64,000 nucleotides of DNA from CAVROP01 sp050012175 (GCA_050012175.1 JBEKHR010000019.1:33366-97365); one strand, 5' to 3'; positions 26,200 through 35,320 are shown, numbered from the stretch's first letter. The notes: generated by a model from the letters alone, not told the origin. Program-made: numbers and translations.

Positions 26200-27954
26200 C
26201 TATTTCTTTACTTCAGCCTTGGCCTTCCTGTGTGCGGCCTTGGCTTTGGGAGGTGGTCCTAGAAGCACCTTCAAATCCTCGGAGTTGTAAGGGTAGTACT
26301 GAAGAGATTTCTGCCCCGTCGTGCTGAGAACAACATCCACCCGGCGATTGTTGGCCAGCATGAACGTGGGAAAGTGCCTCAGAACCCTCTCGCGGTCCTC
26401 GGGGCTGAGGTTGGGATTCTGCTCGGTCAACTGCTTGACGGCTGCGGCGTCGAGGTTCTGTTGCTTGCCGAACCATTTGCTCTCGATGTTGGATTCGGCG
26501 ATTCCCTGCTCGATCAGGAAGCTTCGCACGCCCGCGGCGCGCCGCTCGGAAAGCGCCATGTTATATGCGACAGACCCGCGCTTATCCGCATGGGCTTGCA
26601 GGATCAAGTGAGCGTCCGGCCTCAACTGCAGGTATTGCTTGAAATTCGTCACGAGTTCCTGCAGGCGCTGCCGCTGGCTGGGAACCAGCCCGCCCTCCGG
26701 TTTTGCCTTGGTGGGAAGGTCGGTTGGGAAGTAGACGCTGTTTAGAGAAAGCTTGAGCTCGAGGACTTCAGCGGTCGCTCCTTGTGCCACCTCAATGGAC
26801 CCGACAATGTGCAAGGCGGCAGTCCGCGTGTCCGAACCCCCGCAGGCATTGGAACTGTGGAGCGCATAGGTGATGGTTTCGTCGATCGGTCCCACGTCGG
26901 TCTTGCTGGGCGTAGGTTGAACAGTGCGGTTACCTGTGGGCGATACGGAACCGAACGGATCAAGCGAAGCGGTGTCAGCCCCGGGGGCGGACCAGGAGAT
27001 TGAAGCGCTCCCTTGCTGATCGACTTTGTCACCTACCTTGTGGTAACGAATCTCCGCCGGTGTCACGCTCAGCGAACCTTGAATGTTCGAATTCACGGTG
27101 ACCGTGGCGTCGGAAGTCACCACGCCGCCCGGTCCGGTGGCGGTTAACTTGTAGTCGGTGGTCTGCTTGGGTTGGACCGTTTGCCCGCCGGAGGCGGCCA
27201 CGGGTCCGACTCCGCTGAGCTCGACGCGCGGGGCGTCGGTCGAGGACCACGTGAGTTGAGTCGAGCCCCCACATTCAACTTGGGCTGAGGCGCTCGATAA
27301 CTGCGCGGTGGGCTTGGCCACGGCCACGGTGATGCCGCCAGCTTCTGCCTGAAAGCGCGGCAGGGAACCCAGAGACTTGCCCTCTGACCAGTCCACTGTC
27401 TTTTTCTCTCCTGGGTTGACCAGGGGGATAATCGTTCCCTGGTTTCCGCCCACGGTAATCGGCCCGGAATAGACTGTCCCCCAGCAACAGCCAAGAACGG
27501 TGAGCTGATAATCTCCGGGGGGCGCCAGCAGTCGTCGCTTCCCGCTGCTGAACTCACCCACGTTGCCGACAAAGAAGTCCGGCGTATCCCCGTTCAAGAG
27601 CACTACGGCCCCCTGCGGACCCTTAAGCTCTATCCGCCCCCAAGGGCCTGGTACGGTCCCGGGAATAGCCTCCAGCGCCACAGACAGGCTGCTGGTTCTT
27701 CCGCTCTCGGCCGTGAACTTCGACGTATACGGTTTGTAACCATAGTTGTAAACAGCTAGCGTATGCTCGCCTGGGTCGGCACAGAAAAGGCCGCTTCCCC
27801 ATCCTAGCGGCACGTCATCAATAAAAACGTACGCTTGCTTGGGGGTTACGTGTAACTTGAGATGTCCACATTTTGCCAGGAGAGGTGTGGCTCCCAGCAG
27901 TAGAACCGCAAGGGACAACACAAAGCCTAACAGCACTCGACGCAATGTTCTCAT
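26200..27954 (-). CDS. OmpA-family envelope protein with PEGA-like N-terminus
   Basis: The protein has 584 residues; ATG 27954 is set by GGAGG 8 nt upstream and the signal peptide LLGFVLSLAVLLLGATPLLA. The N-terminal part (about 30-105) resembles a PEGA domain (LKLHVTPKQAYVFIDDVPLG, GEHTLAVYNYGYKPY). Two Ig-like modules with Cys and Gly-Gly-Ser motifs follow (VECGGSTQLTWSSTDAPRVE; GSASISWSAPGADTASLDPF). The C-terminal OmpA domain (about 395-560) has ILQAHADKRGSVAYNMALSE, RRAAGVRSFL and NRRVDVVL, which hold the Asp and Arg used to bind diaminopimelate of peptidoglycan. A Lys/Ala-rich tail ends the protein. It probably links the outer membrane to the wall. It occupies the R4-R5 slot of block B. 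Confidence 0.88.
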   Translation of the reverse strand: MRTLRRVLLGFVLSLAVLLLGATPLLAKCGHLKLHVTPKQAYVFIDDVPLGWGSGLFCADPGEHTLAVYNYGYKPYTSKFTAESGRTSSLSVALEAIPGTVPGPWGRIELKGPQGAVVLLNGDTPDFFVGNVGEFSSGKRRLLAPPGDYQLTVLGCCWGTVYSGPITVGGNQGTIIPLVNPGEKKTVDWSEGKSLGSLPRFQAEAGGITVAVAKPTAQLSSASAQVECGGSTQLTWSSTDAPRVELSGVGPVAASGGQTVQPKQTTDYKLTATGPGGVVTSDATVTVNSNIQGSLSVTPAEIRYHKVGDKVDQQGSASISWSAPGADTASLDPFGSVSPTGNRTVQPTPSKTDVGPIDETITYALHSSNACGGSDTRTAALHIVGSIEVAQGATAEVLELKLSLNSVYFPTDLPTKAKPEGGLVPSQRQRLQELVTNFKQYLQLRPDAHLILQAHADKRGSVAYNMALSERRAAGVRSFLIEQGIAESNIESKWFGKQQNLDAAAVKQLTEQNPNLSPEDRERVLRHFPTFMLANNRRVDVVLSTTGQKSLQYYPYNSEDLKVLLGPPPKAKAAHRKAKAEVKK

Positions 27955-28287
27955 AGGGTTTCCTCCCCGCAGTTTACGGTACTTGCCCACCAACGCTCTT
28001 TGGTAGAGAGAACGTCTTTCTCTTTTCTCATTTGTCTGCCAGGATAGTCAAGATTTTCCTTTTGACTTCCCGTTCGACTGGTAATATACCCCTAGCCGCT
28101 TCTCAATGCAATGGCCAATCGAGTTTTCAGCGTTCGGTGCCGCCGGCCCCCACGGAAGGGGCCAGTTTTACCACTCCTGAGAATGCCTAAGCCCGTAACG
28201 GCCTCTCTTCCGACCGATTGCTCCGAGACTTTTGCTTCACCTGCCGCGAGGGAGCGATGACCCTGCCTCAAAAAAGAGCCTTGACAA

Positions 28288-28434
28288 GCTATGCTTAATA
28301 TGGTAGCCTACGCAATGATGCTCGGCTGTTCCGCCATGATCCGAGAGACCTCACCGATGACTCCCCCACCCTTCTCTCCGAACCGACAGCATGTCACTGC
28401 GTCTCTGTGCCACGACGAGCGAAGTAACTTTAAA
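28288..28434. repeat. Repeat R5, copy B
   Basis: Matches 14031-14177 at about 88 percent. It joins R6 directly here. The stretch 27955-28287 before it holds no gene that I can see. Confidence 0.85.
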
Positions 28435-28437
28435 AAG

Positions 28438-28740
28438 TGAGGGAACGACGCGGGAATGTCTATGAAAACAAAGGACCGCTGTGGAAAACTCGGGGGCAAA
28501 GCGGGAATGTCTATGAAAACACAGGCACTTAGCCCTTAAGAGCGGGAATGTTGCTGAAAACAAAGGACGTAGATTGTATGTCGTAGGCGGTAGGTGGCTC
28601 CCCCTACCGCCTACTACCTACCACATGCGGGTAGGTGGGGAAGAGCAGGTTCCAGGTGTCAGGGGACAGGCAAGGGGGTCAGCGATAGGACTGATCGATT
28701 GATGATGACGTGATCTGGCGATGTCTTGGGGGTGGGGTCG
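28438..28740. repeat. Repeat R6, copy B, with internal direct repeats
   Basis: Matches 14355-14680, with the GCGGGAATGTCTATGAAAAC unit at 28450, 28501 and (degenerate) 28542. It marks the right edge of block B, about 250 bp before tRNA-Glu. Confidence 0.75.
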
Positions 28741-28837
28741 GCAATCTGCCCAGACGTGTCGGGGTCTTGCCGGCGCCAAGGGATGCCGCCGGGACCGATC
28801 CCGCGTGGCGGGACCGCCCTGCTGTTTGTCGGCGGAA

Positions 28838-28942
28838 GACTCAAGAGCGAGATTCTACGCGCAGTTTATCCTGAGCGGGCAGAGCGAGGTCCTTCTCCCG
28901 CAGGGCGGGATCAGGATGACAGCGAAGGACTCAGAATGACAG
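28838..28942. repeat. Dispersed repeat, copy 1
   Basis: Contains GCAGTTTATCCTGAGCGGGC and CAGGATGACAGCGAAGGACT. An inverted copy is at about 37915-38025, and a related unit (CTGTCATGCTGAGCGCAGCG) is at 61410-61435. Repeats of the CTGTCATTCTGAGC type are common between genes in many bacteria. Confidence 0.6.
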
Positions 28943-28994
28943 GCGGCGGGGTTTTGCTTTACGGATGACGAACAATCCGTATGAGGGGAAGATT

Positions 28995-29069
28995 TGGTAG
29001 CGCTACCGGGAATCGAACCCGGGTTTTCAGATTGAGAATCTGACGTCCTAACCCCTAGACGATAGCGCC
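28995..29069 (-). tRNA. tRNA-Glu (CTC)
   Basis: The minus strand folds as a 72-nt cloverleaf plus encoded CCA (28995-28997). It has acceptor stem GGCGCTA/TAGCGCT, anticodon stem TCAGA/TCTGA with loop TTCTCAA (anticodon CTC), and T arm with loop TTCGATT. It lies at the right border of the repeat-rich block B; no attachment-site duplication was found. Confidence 0.95.
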
Positions 29070-29217
29070 AAAGAGGCCACTCAACTTTTCTAGCATCGGC
29101 TGGGAAAGCTTGTCAAGCGCTGGTACTGGGTTAATTTGATGCTGTAGCGGCGAGTTTATCTCGCCAAATGGCGGCGTAAAGCCGCCTCTACATCAAATTG
29201 ACCCACTACCCAAGCGC

Positions 29218-29490
29218 TCAGCGGTAGACATCCTTGCGGTGCCCGACTCGAAGAACCCGGACTATCTTCTCCACATCGTCGATCTGACAGACCACGCGGA
29301 AAGCACCAGTCCGGCACCGCCACAGTTTGATCTTCCCGCCGGTGAGGGCCTTACCCAACCGACGCGGTTTGTCCGTGCGTTGTATATTCTCGAAGAGAAA
29401 ACTAGTGATACGTTCCTGTGAGGTCCGGTCGAGCTTCTTCAGCTCAGCGAGAGCCTTTGGATCGAACCTTATTTCGTACGTTGAGTTCAT
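29218..29490 (-). CDS. RelE/ParE-family toxin
   Basis: The 90-residue protein matches the RelE fold: YEIRFDPKALAELKKLDRTS, RLGKALTGGKIKLWRCRTGA and FRVVCQIDDVEKIVRVLRVG, ending HRKDVYR. The basic and aromatic residues in the C-terminal strand are those used for ribosome-dependent mRNA cleavage in RelE (established), here by similarity only. Its start overlaps the antitoxin gene by 47 nt, longer than the few bases usual for such pairs. Expression as an autoregulated operon with the upstream antitoxin is expected. Confidence 0.88.
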   Translation of the reverse strand: MNSTYEIRFDPKALAELKKLDRTSQERITSFLFENIQRTDKPRRLGKALTGGKIKLWRCRTGAFRVVCQIDDVEKIVRVLRVGHRKDVYR

Positions 29491-29683
29491 TGAGTGCGGC
29501 TTCCCAAGAAATCGGAGGAAGGTTTTCTTCCAGTCGCTGGAGGGCGATCAAGTAGTCTTCCTGCTCATCAAGGTACTCTTCAAGCGCACGCCGAACGTAC
29601 AGGGACTTTGACCTGCCCGTGCGCTTGGCTAACCTTTCCAGCCGCTCCTCGAGCCGGGCGTTCAGGCGTACTGCGATAGGCAC
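29444..29683 (-). CDS. Ribbon-helix-helix antitoxin (RelB-type)
   Basis: The 79-residue protein starts with GTG at 29683 after GAGGTGA. The N-terminal MPIAVRLNARLEERLERLAK with TGRSKSLYVRRALEEYL is a ribbon-helix-helix DNA-binding motif. The acidic C-terminal part (DEQEDYLIALQRLEENLPPI) should wrap the toxin. As in other pairs it would repress its own promoter with the toxin as co-repressor. The promoter should lie between 29684 and 29728; no clear operator is visible. Confidence 0.85.
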   Translation of the reverse strand: MPIAVRLNARLEERLERLAKRTGRSKSLYVRRALEEYLDEQEDYLIALQRLEENLPPISWEAALNELNVRNKVRSKGSR

Positions 29684-29728
29684 CGGAAAGTCACCTCAGA
29701 AGGAATATCGGAACTCGCAAGCCTCTTT

Positions 29729-30697
29729 CTAAACCTCGAAACCCATCTTACGCATTTCGTCTCGGTTCTTGCCGGCGCTGGCATCCGGGCCGACTAGCGT
29801 TGAATTCCCGCCATCCAGTTCGACCACCACCCAGCCAGGGAATCGGACCGCGCGCAATGCCTGCACCACCGCAGCGAAATTCACGATGCCCAAGCCGATT
29901 TCACAAAAGGGAGGGCCCTTCCCGCCCACCAAATTGCGGTCTTGCCGGGCAACGGCCGCTATTTCATTGCGCAAGTCCTTGAGGTGGAGAAAGCACAAAC
30001 GTTCCCCGTAAGTACGAATGACCTCGGCAGGGTCCGCTCCGCCAAGCGCCAGATGGGCGACATCGGGAATCAGCTTCACCCATCGCGGGTCGGTGGCTTC
30101 CAGCACTCGCCCTAATCCCTGGCGAGTCTCTCCAATAGTTCCGAAGTGCGGGTGGTAGCCCAGGGTCAATCCAAAGTCTTGCGCCACCTTCCCGAGTGTA
30201 TTCATTCGTGACCCGAGGTTCTTTATATCCTCCGCTGAATACTCTTTGGAGGGATTACCCCGGTCGGTTACCTGGAGGAAGGTCCCGCCGAGGCGAGAGA
30301 AAAACTCCGCATAGCTGCGCACCTCGGCATTCTCATTTCCTTGCCGCTCCGGAGCCAATTGTACGGCCGAACAGGAGAGAGCTACGGCTTTCAACTTCAA
30401 AGCGGCTAGATGTTCCCCGAGTTGCTGCGCTTTTGTTGCCGGGTAAGCCTCGCGAACCCAGCCCAACAACTGCACGCCCCGGTAGCCCAAACGCGAGATG
30501 GTGTCGAGCGCATGGGTGAACTCCTCGCGAGGCCACGCGATGGTGGCGTACCCGACAGGATTCGGCAAGACATCCCTGGCGCCGGCGCGCAGCGTCGCGA
30601 GCGCCCCTGGCGCGACACTCAGACCTGCCAGGGTTCGCAGGAATTCCCTGCGCCCGCAAAAGCCCCTCGGAGTTTCTGTTTCAAAGAGTCCGGTCAT
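29729..30697 (-). CDS. Tat-exported sugar phosphate isomerase/epimerase-like protein
   Basis: The 322-residue protein has a twin-arginine signal (CGRREFLRTLAGLSVAPGAL) and then an AP-endonuclease-2/xylose-isomerase-like TIM barrel: LDTISRLGYRGVQLLGW, LKAVALSCSAVQLAP, LGYHPHFGTIGET, VKLIPDVAHLALGGADP and LCFLHLKDLRNEI. The barrel ends carry Glu, Asp and His suited to a divalent metal (VELDGGNST near the end). Members outside the cytoplasm are common in Acidobacteria and often act on sugars or inositols; the substrate is unknown. An AGGAGGG site precedes ATG 30697. Confidence 0.85.
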   Translation of the reverse strand: MTGLFETETPRGFCGRREFLRTLAGLSVAPGALATLRAGARDVLPNPVGYATIAWPREEFTHALDTISRLGYRGVQLLGWVREAYPATKAQQLGEHLAALKLKAVALSCSAVQLAPERQGNENAEVRSYAEFFSRLGGTFLQVTDRGNPSKEYSAEDIKNLGSRMNTLGKVAQDFGLTLGYHPHFGTIGETRQGLGRVLEATDPRWVKLIPDVAHLALGGADPAEVIRTYGERLCFLHLKDLRNEIAAVARQDRNLVGGKGPPFCEIGLGIVNFAAVVQALRAVRFPGWVVVELDGGNSTLVGPDASAGKNRDEMRKMGFEV

Positions 30698-30731
30698 AGC
30701 GCCTACCCTCCTCCCCTGTCGCCTTCCTAGC

Positions 30732-30787
30732 GCCGGTCCCGCGTCTGCGGGACCGGCACATGCCGACCCCGCGCTTGCGGGGTCGGC
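30732..30787. repeat. Two adjacent GC hairpins followed by T-run
   Basis: Perfect hairpins GCCGGTCCCGCG.CGGGACCGGC (30732-30757) and GCCGACCCCGCG.CGGGGTCGGC (30762-30787) are followed on the plus strand by CTACTTTTTTG. The T-run would suit a plus-strand terminator, but both flanking genes are on the minus strand, so a REP-like role is as likely. Confidence 0.5.
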
Positions 30788-30856
30788 GCTACTTTTTTGA
30801 CTTTGGACCTTCGACTCTCGACTTGTCAGGCAGGTGCGAATATCGAATATCTTCCG

Positions 30857-32194
30857 CTAGTACTTGGTCAATGACGAAAAATTGAACTCGCGAATCTTCA
30901 TGGCCGGTACTACCATTTCGAAGGACTCTTCCCCCGCCGTCCTCTGCGGCTGGCCCATCATTTCCACCTGACGGAGCATTTCTACGACGCTCTGATTGAA
31001 TCGCAGGTTCTTGATTCCGTGCCGCACCTGGCCATCCTCGATCCAGAAGGTTCCGTCACGCGTCATGCCCGTCAGTATTTTCTGATACGGGTCCACCTCG
31101 CGGATATACCAGAAGCGCGTGACGAGCAAACCCTTTGGAGTGGACCTCACCATGTCCTCGAGGCTGGAGCGCTCGCCCTCCATGACAATGTTTAACGGAG
31201 CTTCGCCAAGCTCGTTGGGAAGGGCGAAACCATGACCGGTGGGCTGCGTCTCCATGGTGTGGGCGGTCTGGCGCGCGTAAACCAGATTTTTCACCACGCC
31301 GTGTTCCAGGATGGTCACGCGCTGGCGTGGAACGCCCTCGCCGTCAAACGGAGCTCCCGTTTGGGAGGGGTGAAAGACATCGTCGCGGAGGCTGATGTTT
31401 TCGCCAAAGACCCTTTCCCCTACCCTGCCGGTAAGGCAACTCCGCTGCTCATGCACCGCCAGCCCGCTGAAATCGAGAACTAAGAAGCCCAGAAGGTCGA
31501 GAACGGCCGCCGGCTCGAGGATGACGGTGTATTTTCCAGGCGCAATCTCCCGCGGCTTCCTGCTGTTGAGAGCTTTCTGAGCCGCCCGCTCGGCCAACTC
31601 CTGCGGTTCCAGCTCGGGCCAGTAGGGAGAAGTCTTCTTGGCCCAGCCCGAACCTTCCCGGGCCAACATGGTGACGGAGAATTCCGCCAGTGTTTCCTCA
31701 TGGAACGCGGAAAGGCCGCGGGAATTAAAGAGCCCGTAGGCGCTGGCCCCGCTGGAAAAAACGCCCGCCGCCGTCAGCCGGTTCTTTTCCGCGCGCTTGA
31801 TGACACTCGCGACGGTTGCGGCGCGAGTGGCAGGACTCAACTCCGCCGTCTCACCGAAAAAACGGCTAACGGCCCGGTAAGTTTGCGGGCCCGGCATAGG
31901 CAGAAGGTCTGGGTCAGGCGGTTGCAGGCGTGCCAGCACAAGGGCGCCCTCGCAAATCTGCCGAATGGACTTCTCATCGAACTTGCTGGTGCTGGCACGC
32001 GCCATCCGGCCCTCCGCCACCACGCGCACCGAAAGCGTGGTGGTCTCTTCCGAAACGTTCTGATGAATAGTGTTGTTGGCGAACCGGGTTAGCGCGAAGG
32101 AGGAGGAGGAGACCAAGACCTCCGTCTCTTCGGCGATGGAGTATTTCAGGACTTGACCGAAGATCTCTTCGGCTCGTTGACGGGACAAAGTCAT
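30857..32194 (-). CDS. pmbA: TldE/PmbA-type subunit of the TldD/TldE protease
   Basis: The 445-residue protein belongs to the TldD/PmbA family: SVRVVAEGRMARASTSKFDE, SGASAYGLFNSRGLSAFHEE, FDGEGVPRQRVTILEHG and GMTRDGTFWIEDGQVRHGIK. It lacks the HExxxH metal motif, as expected for the TldE subunit. In known systems TldD and TldE form a heterodimer that degrades or trims unfolded and ribosomally made peptides such as microcin precursors and CcdA. It lies downstream of tldD on the same strand, separated by a 199-bp palindromic element, which is unusual for this pair. Confidence 0.9.
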   Translation of the reverse strand: MTLSRQRAEEIFGQVLKYSIAEETEVLVSSSSFALTRFANNTIHQNVSEETTTLSVRVVAEGRMARASTSKFDEKSIRQICEGALVLARLQPPDPDLLPMPGPQTYRAVSRFFGETAELSPATRAATVASVIKRAEKNRLTAAGVFSSGASAYGLFNSRGLSAFHEETLAEFSVTMLAREGSGWAKKTSPYWPELEPQELAERAAQKALNSRKPREIAPGKYTVILEPAAVLDLLGFLVLDFSGLAVHEQRSCLTGRVGERVFGENISLRDDVFHPSQTGAPFDGEGVPRQRVTILEHGVVKNLVYARQTAHTMETQPTGHGFALPNELGEAPLNIVMEGERSSLEDMVRSTPKGLLVTRFWYIREVDPYQKILTGMTRDGTFWIEDGQVRHGIKNLRFNQSVVEMLRQVEMMGQPQRTAGEESFEMVVPAMKIREFNFSSLTKY

Positions 32195-32203
32195 TTCAGG
32201 ATT

Positions 32204-32402
32204 TACTCATTGACTCATTGAATCATTGAGCCATTGACTGGGAGCCGTCTCAGAATTGACTCATTGATCCATTTCAAGACTAAGTGATGAAGGGATTGGG
32301 CTGCCGACCCAGTGCGAAGCACCCTCCCCAGTAATGTCCTTTCCATCGCCAATGGCGCAATGAATCAATGAACCGATGATTCAATGAATCAATGGGTCAA
32401 TT
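32204..32402. mobile_element. Palindromic element with heptad-repeat ends, between tldE and tldD
   Basis: The left part (from ACTCATTGACTCATTGAATC) and right part (GATTCAATGAATCAATGGGT) are imperfect inverted arrays of the heptamer TCATTGA. The centre shares CCATTTCAAGA with the element at 33879. The right end reaches into tldD: its stop codon TGA (32397-32399) lies inside the repeat. Confidence 0.7.
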
Positions 32403-33857
32403 CCCCCCGTAGGCGACTCCGACCTGCACTTTGCGAAAGCGCGCAGGGGATGCGCCGTGGCCGGTCCCCATAGCCTGCATGGGCTGCCCTTTGCCGCAAG
32501 TGGGCACGCCCCACAGCGTCCAGTGCTCGGGGCCGCAGATGGCATCGCAGGAATTCCAGAATTCGGTGGTCATCCCGCCGTAACTCGGGTTCTTGAGCAT
32601 GCGCGTCTTCTTGCCGCCGCGGATTTCCCAGCCAATTTCGGTCCCGAACTGGAAGTTGTAACGCCGGTCGTCGATAGACCAACTGCGGTTGGTCTCCATG
32701 TAAATGCCGTCATCCGTATCGGCAATCAAGTCCGCCAACTTCCCGGCGCCGGGGAGCAGGCTGACGTTGGTCATGCGGATGAGAGGAATGCGATTCCAAC
32801 TTTCGGCGCGCATGGCGCCGCCCGAGCGCGCCTGCCGGATGGTTGCTGCGGTCTCCCGCGAGGTCAGATAGCCCACGAACAATCCATCCTTGATAATGGC
32901 CGTGGACTGAGCCGGCACGCCTTCATCGTCGTAGGCAAACGTTCCCAGCCCTGGTCCGTGAGCGGGCGTGGCATCCGCAACCACGTTGACGATTTCAGAA
33001 GCGTATTTAAGACTCCCAAGCTTTTCCAGCGTCAGGAAACTCATGCCGGCGAAATTCGCTTCAGTCCCCAGCACCCGGTCGAGCTCGATGGGATGACCGA
33101 TCGACTCATGGACCTGCAAGGCCAGTTGCGAGCCCTCGAGGATGATGTCCTTCACACCCGTTGGGCACTGGTCGGCTTTGTGAAGCGCCACCGCTTCTTC
33201 GGCAATGCGCGGCGCATTTGTAAGCAGGTCCAATTCCCCCACGAGTTCATATCCCCGGGTTTGGTACTGGCCCCCGAAAGAATTCGGGTAGGAACGCCGT
33301 TGAATTTCACTTCCGGCGAAGGAGGTGGCGACGAAACCTGCTCCGGTCTGGGTCTTCACCTGGTCGATCTCAGAACCGGCGGTGGAGAGGAAGAGTTGTT
33401 CGATGCGGCGAAAATCCATGGACGCTTCGGCAAGCGTCACACCCTTCACCCGCCGAAGCTCTGCATCCACGTCGAGCATCAATTCCAGGCACGTTGACAC
33501 GGGAATCGAAAAGGGATCAATCCGGCACGGGGCTTCCCAGCGGTCGACGATCTTGGGCTCCTTGGCCAACTTAACGTCGTGCTTCTTCGCGGTGGCGCTG
33601 GCGCGCGCAATTTCGACCGCGCGCGCCGCTGTGCGGTCGATGCTGGCGCGCGCGAGATCGTCAGTGGCGGCAAAGCCCCAGGCGCCCTCCGCCACTACAC
33701 GGACCCCCACTCCCATGGATTGGGATTCCCTCACTTGTGCGGGCCGGCCGTTCTTGGTGGAAAGGTAACGCTGCCGCAGGTCCACAACGCGGACATCAGC
33801 ATAACTGGCGCCGTGTGCCTTGGCGGTGTCCAGCGCCCATCGGGCGATCTCCTTCAT
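32397..33857 (-). CDS. tldD: TldD metalloprotease subunit
   Basis: The protein has 486 residues. The metal-binding motif is LQVHESIGHPIELDRVLG with His250, Glu251 and His255 (HExxxH). Other family marks are VGVRVVAEGAWGFAATDDL, GTFAYDDEGVPAQSTAIIKD, GYLTSRETAATIRQARSGGA and a C-terminal CGKGQPMQAMGTGHGASP. With TldE it should form a zinc peptidase acting in the cytoplasm on flexible peptides. Both sides of the gene are bordered by heptad-repeat elements, and the stop codon lies within one of them. GAGGG lies about 10 nt before ATG 33857. Confidence 0.93.
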   Translation of the reverse strand: MKEIARWALDTAKAHGASYADVRVVDLRQRYLSTKNGRPAQVRESQSMGVGVRVVAEGAWGFAATDDLARASIDRTAARAVEIARASATAKKHDVKLAKEPKIVDRWEAPCRIDPFSIPVSTCLELMLDVDAELRRVKGVTLAEASMDFRRIEQLFLSTAGSEIDQVKTQTGAGFVATSFAGSEIQRRSYPNSFGGQYQTRGYELVGELDLLTNAPRIAEEAVALHKADQCPTGVKDIILEGSQLALQVHESIGHPIELDRVLGTEANFAGMSFLTLEKLGSLKYASEIVNVVADATPAHGPGLGTFAYDDEGVPAQSTAIIKDGLFVGYLTSRETAATIRQARSGGAMRAESWNRIPLIRMTNVSLLPGAGKLADLIADTDDGIYMETNRSWSIDDRRYNFQFGTEIGWEIRGGKKTRMLKNPSYGGMTTEFWNSCDAICGPEHWTLWGVPTCGKGQPMQAMGTGHGASPARFRKVQVGVAYGGN

Positions 33858-33878
33858 TCTTTCACTACCCTCAGAAAT

Positions 33879-34042
33879 AATTGAGTCATTGAGTCATTGG
33901 ATCATTGAGTCATTAAACCATTTCAAGATCGCGTGATCAGGCAACCAAGCCGCCGGACCGGGAGGCAGCACCCCCGCGATCTGTTCTTTTCAATCGTCAA
34001 TGAATCAATGGCTCAATGAATCAATGACTCAATGACTCAATT
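33879..34042. mobile_element. Palindromic element with 20-bp perfect ends, between tldD and ahcY
   Basis: AATTGAGTCATTGAGTCATT (33879-33898) is perfectly repeated in inverted form at 34023-34042. The ends are built of TCATTGA/TCATTGAG heptads; the centre (CCATTTCAAGA.., GATCGCG) has its own weak symmetry. It belongs to the same family as 32204-32402 and 39617-39655. Confidence 0.75.
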
Positions 34043-34045
34043 CCT

Positions 34046-35320
34046 CTAGGTTCCTTCCGACCAGGAGGCTAGGTACTCCTCCTGTTCGGGGGTGAGCTTA
34101 TCAATAGTCACACCCAACGATTCGAGCTTGAGCCGCGCGACGGTCTGGTCAATTTCCGTCGGGACGGGATAGACCTTGGGCGTGAGTTGCTGGGCATGCT
34201 TGACTATGTATTCCACGGAAAGCGCCTGGTCGGCGAAGCTCATGTCCATCACGACTGCGGGATGCCCTTCGGCCGCCACCAGATTGATCAACCTGCCTTC
34301 GCCGAGGACGTAGATTTTGCGCTTGTCGGGCAGAGTATATTCATCCACAAACTCGCGAGTCTGGCGCTTGCCGATGGACATTGCCTCGATCGCAGGAAGG
34401 TCCAATTCAACATTGAAGTGGCCGGAGTTCGCTACCACTGCGCCATCCTTCATCGCCTGGAAATGCTCACCCCGGATGACCGATTTGTTTCCAGTGACAG
34501 TAATGAAAACGTCTCCCCACTTAGCCGCTTCCGCCATCGGCATCACCTGCAGGCCGTCCATAACAGCCTCAATCGCCCGCGTGGGGTTGATCTCGGTGAC
34601 GGCGACCTGGGCTCCTAGCCCCTTGGCGCGCATCGCCACGCCGTGCCCGCACCAGCCGTAACCGCACACTACCACGTGCAGGCCGGCGAACAAAAGGTTT
34701 GTGGCGCGGATCACCCCGTCAACTGTGGATTGCCCCGTGCCGTAGCGGTTATCGAAGAGGTGCTTGGTGTCGGCGTCGTTCACGGCAATGATGGGATACT
34801 TGAGCACGCCGTCTCTCGCCATGCTGCGCAAACGGATCACGCCCGTGGTGGTCTCTTCCGTCCCGCCAAGGACGCTCGGAACCAGTTCCTGCCGCTTGCT
34901 CAGGATGGCGGTGACAAGGTCAGCGCCGTCGTCCATGGTAATCTGGGGTTTGTGATCCAGCGCCGACGCGATGTGGGAATAGTAAGTGTCTTTATCTTCT
35001 CCCTTGATGGCAAAAACTGGAATGTGAGAATCCTGTACCAGGGAGGCCGCAACGTCATCCTGAGTGCTCAACGGATTCGACGCGCAGACCACTACATCCG
35101 CGCCTCCATCCCTCAGTGTAATGGCCAGGTTTGCGGTTTCCGAGGTCACATGAAGACAGGCAGAGATTCTTATGCCTTTCAGCGGCTGTTCTTCAACGAA
35201 CCGCTTCCGGATCAGGTTTAGGACGGGCATCCATTGGCCTGCCCACTCGGTCCGGGTTTTGCCCTTGGCGGCCAAGCCGAAGTCTTTAACGTCACAAGCA
35301 AGTCCTTGGTTGGTTGGCAT
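34046..35320 (-). CDS. ahcY: Adenosylhomocysteinase
   Basis: The 424-residue protein hydrolyses S-adenosylhomocysteine to adenosine and homocysteine using bound NAD. Landmarks: SACLHVTSETANLAITLRDG, ASNPLSTQDDVAASL, YPIIAVNDADTKHLFDNRYG, the Rossmann motif VVCGYGWCGHGVAMRAKG, NSGHFNVELDLPAIE and the C-terminal EGHPAVVMDMSFADQALSVE. It is the shorter form, without the 40-residue insertion seen in many proteobacterial enzymes. Its ATG follows the metK stop with no gap (TAG-ATG), so both are translated from one message. The pairing ties SAM synthesis to removal of its product inhibitor. Confidence 0.96.
   Translation of the reverse strand: MPTNQGLACDVKDFGLAAKGKTRTEWAGQWMPVLNLIRKRFVEEQPLKGIRISACLHVTSETANLAITLRDGGADVVVCASNPLSTQDDVAASLVQDSHIPVFAIKGEDKDTYYSHIASALDHKPQITMDDGADLVTAILSKRQELVPSVLGGTEETTTGVIRLRSMARDGVLKYPIIAVNDADTKHLFDNRYGTGQSTVDGVIRATNLLFAGLHVVVCGYGWCGHGVAMRAKGLGAQVAVTEINPTRAIEAVMDGLQVMPMAEAAKWGDVFITVTGNKSVIRGEHFQAMKDGAVVANSGHFNVELDLPAIEAMSIGKRQTREFVDEYTLPDKRKIYVLGEGRLINLVAAEGHPAVVMDMSFADQALSVEYIVKHAQQLTPKVYPVPTEIDQTVARLKLESLGVTIDKLTPEQEEYLASWSEGT

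Noticed and set aside
28990..29069. Integration site at tRNA-Glu for block B
   Set aside because: No direct copy of the tRNA 3' end was found at the left edge of the block and no integrase gene is present.
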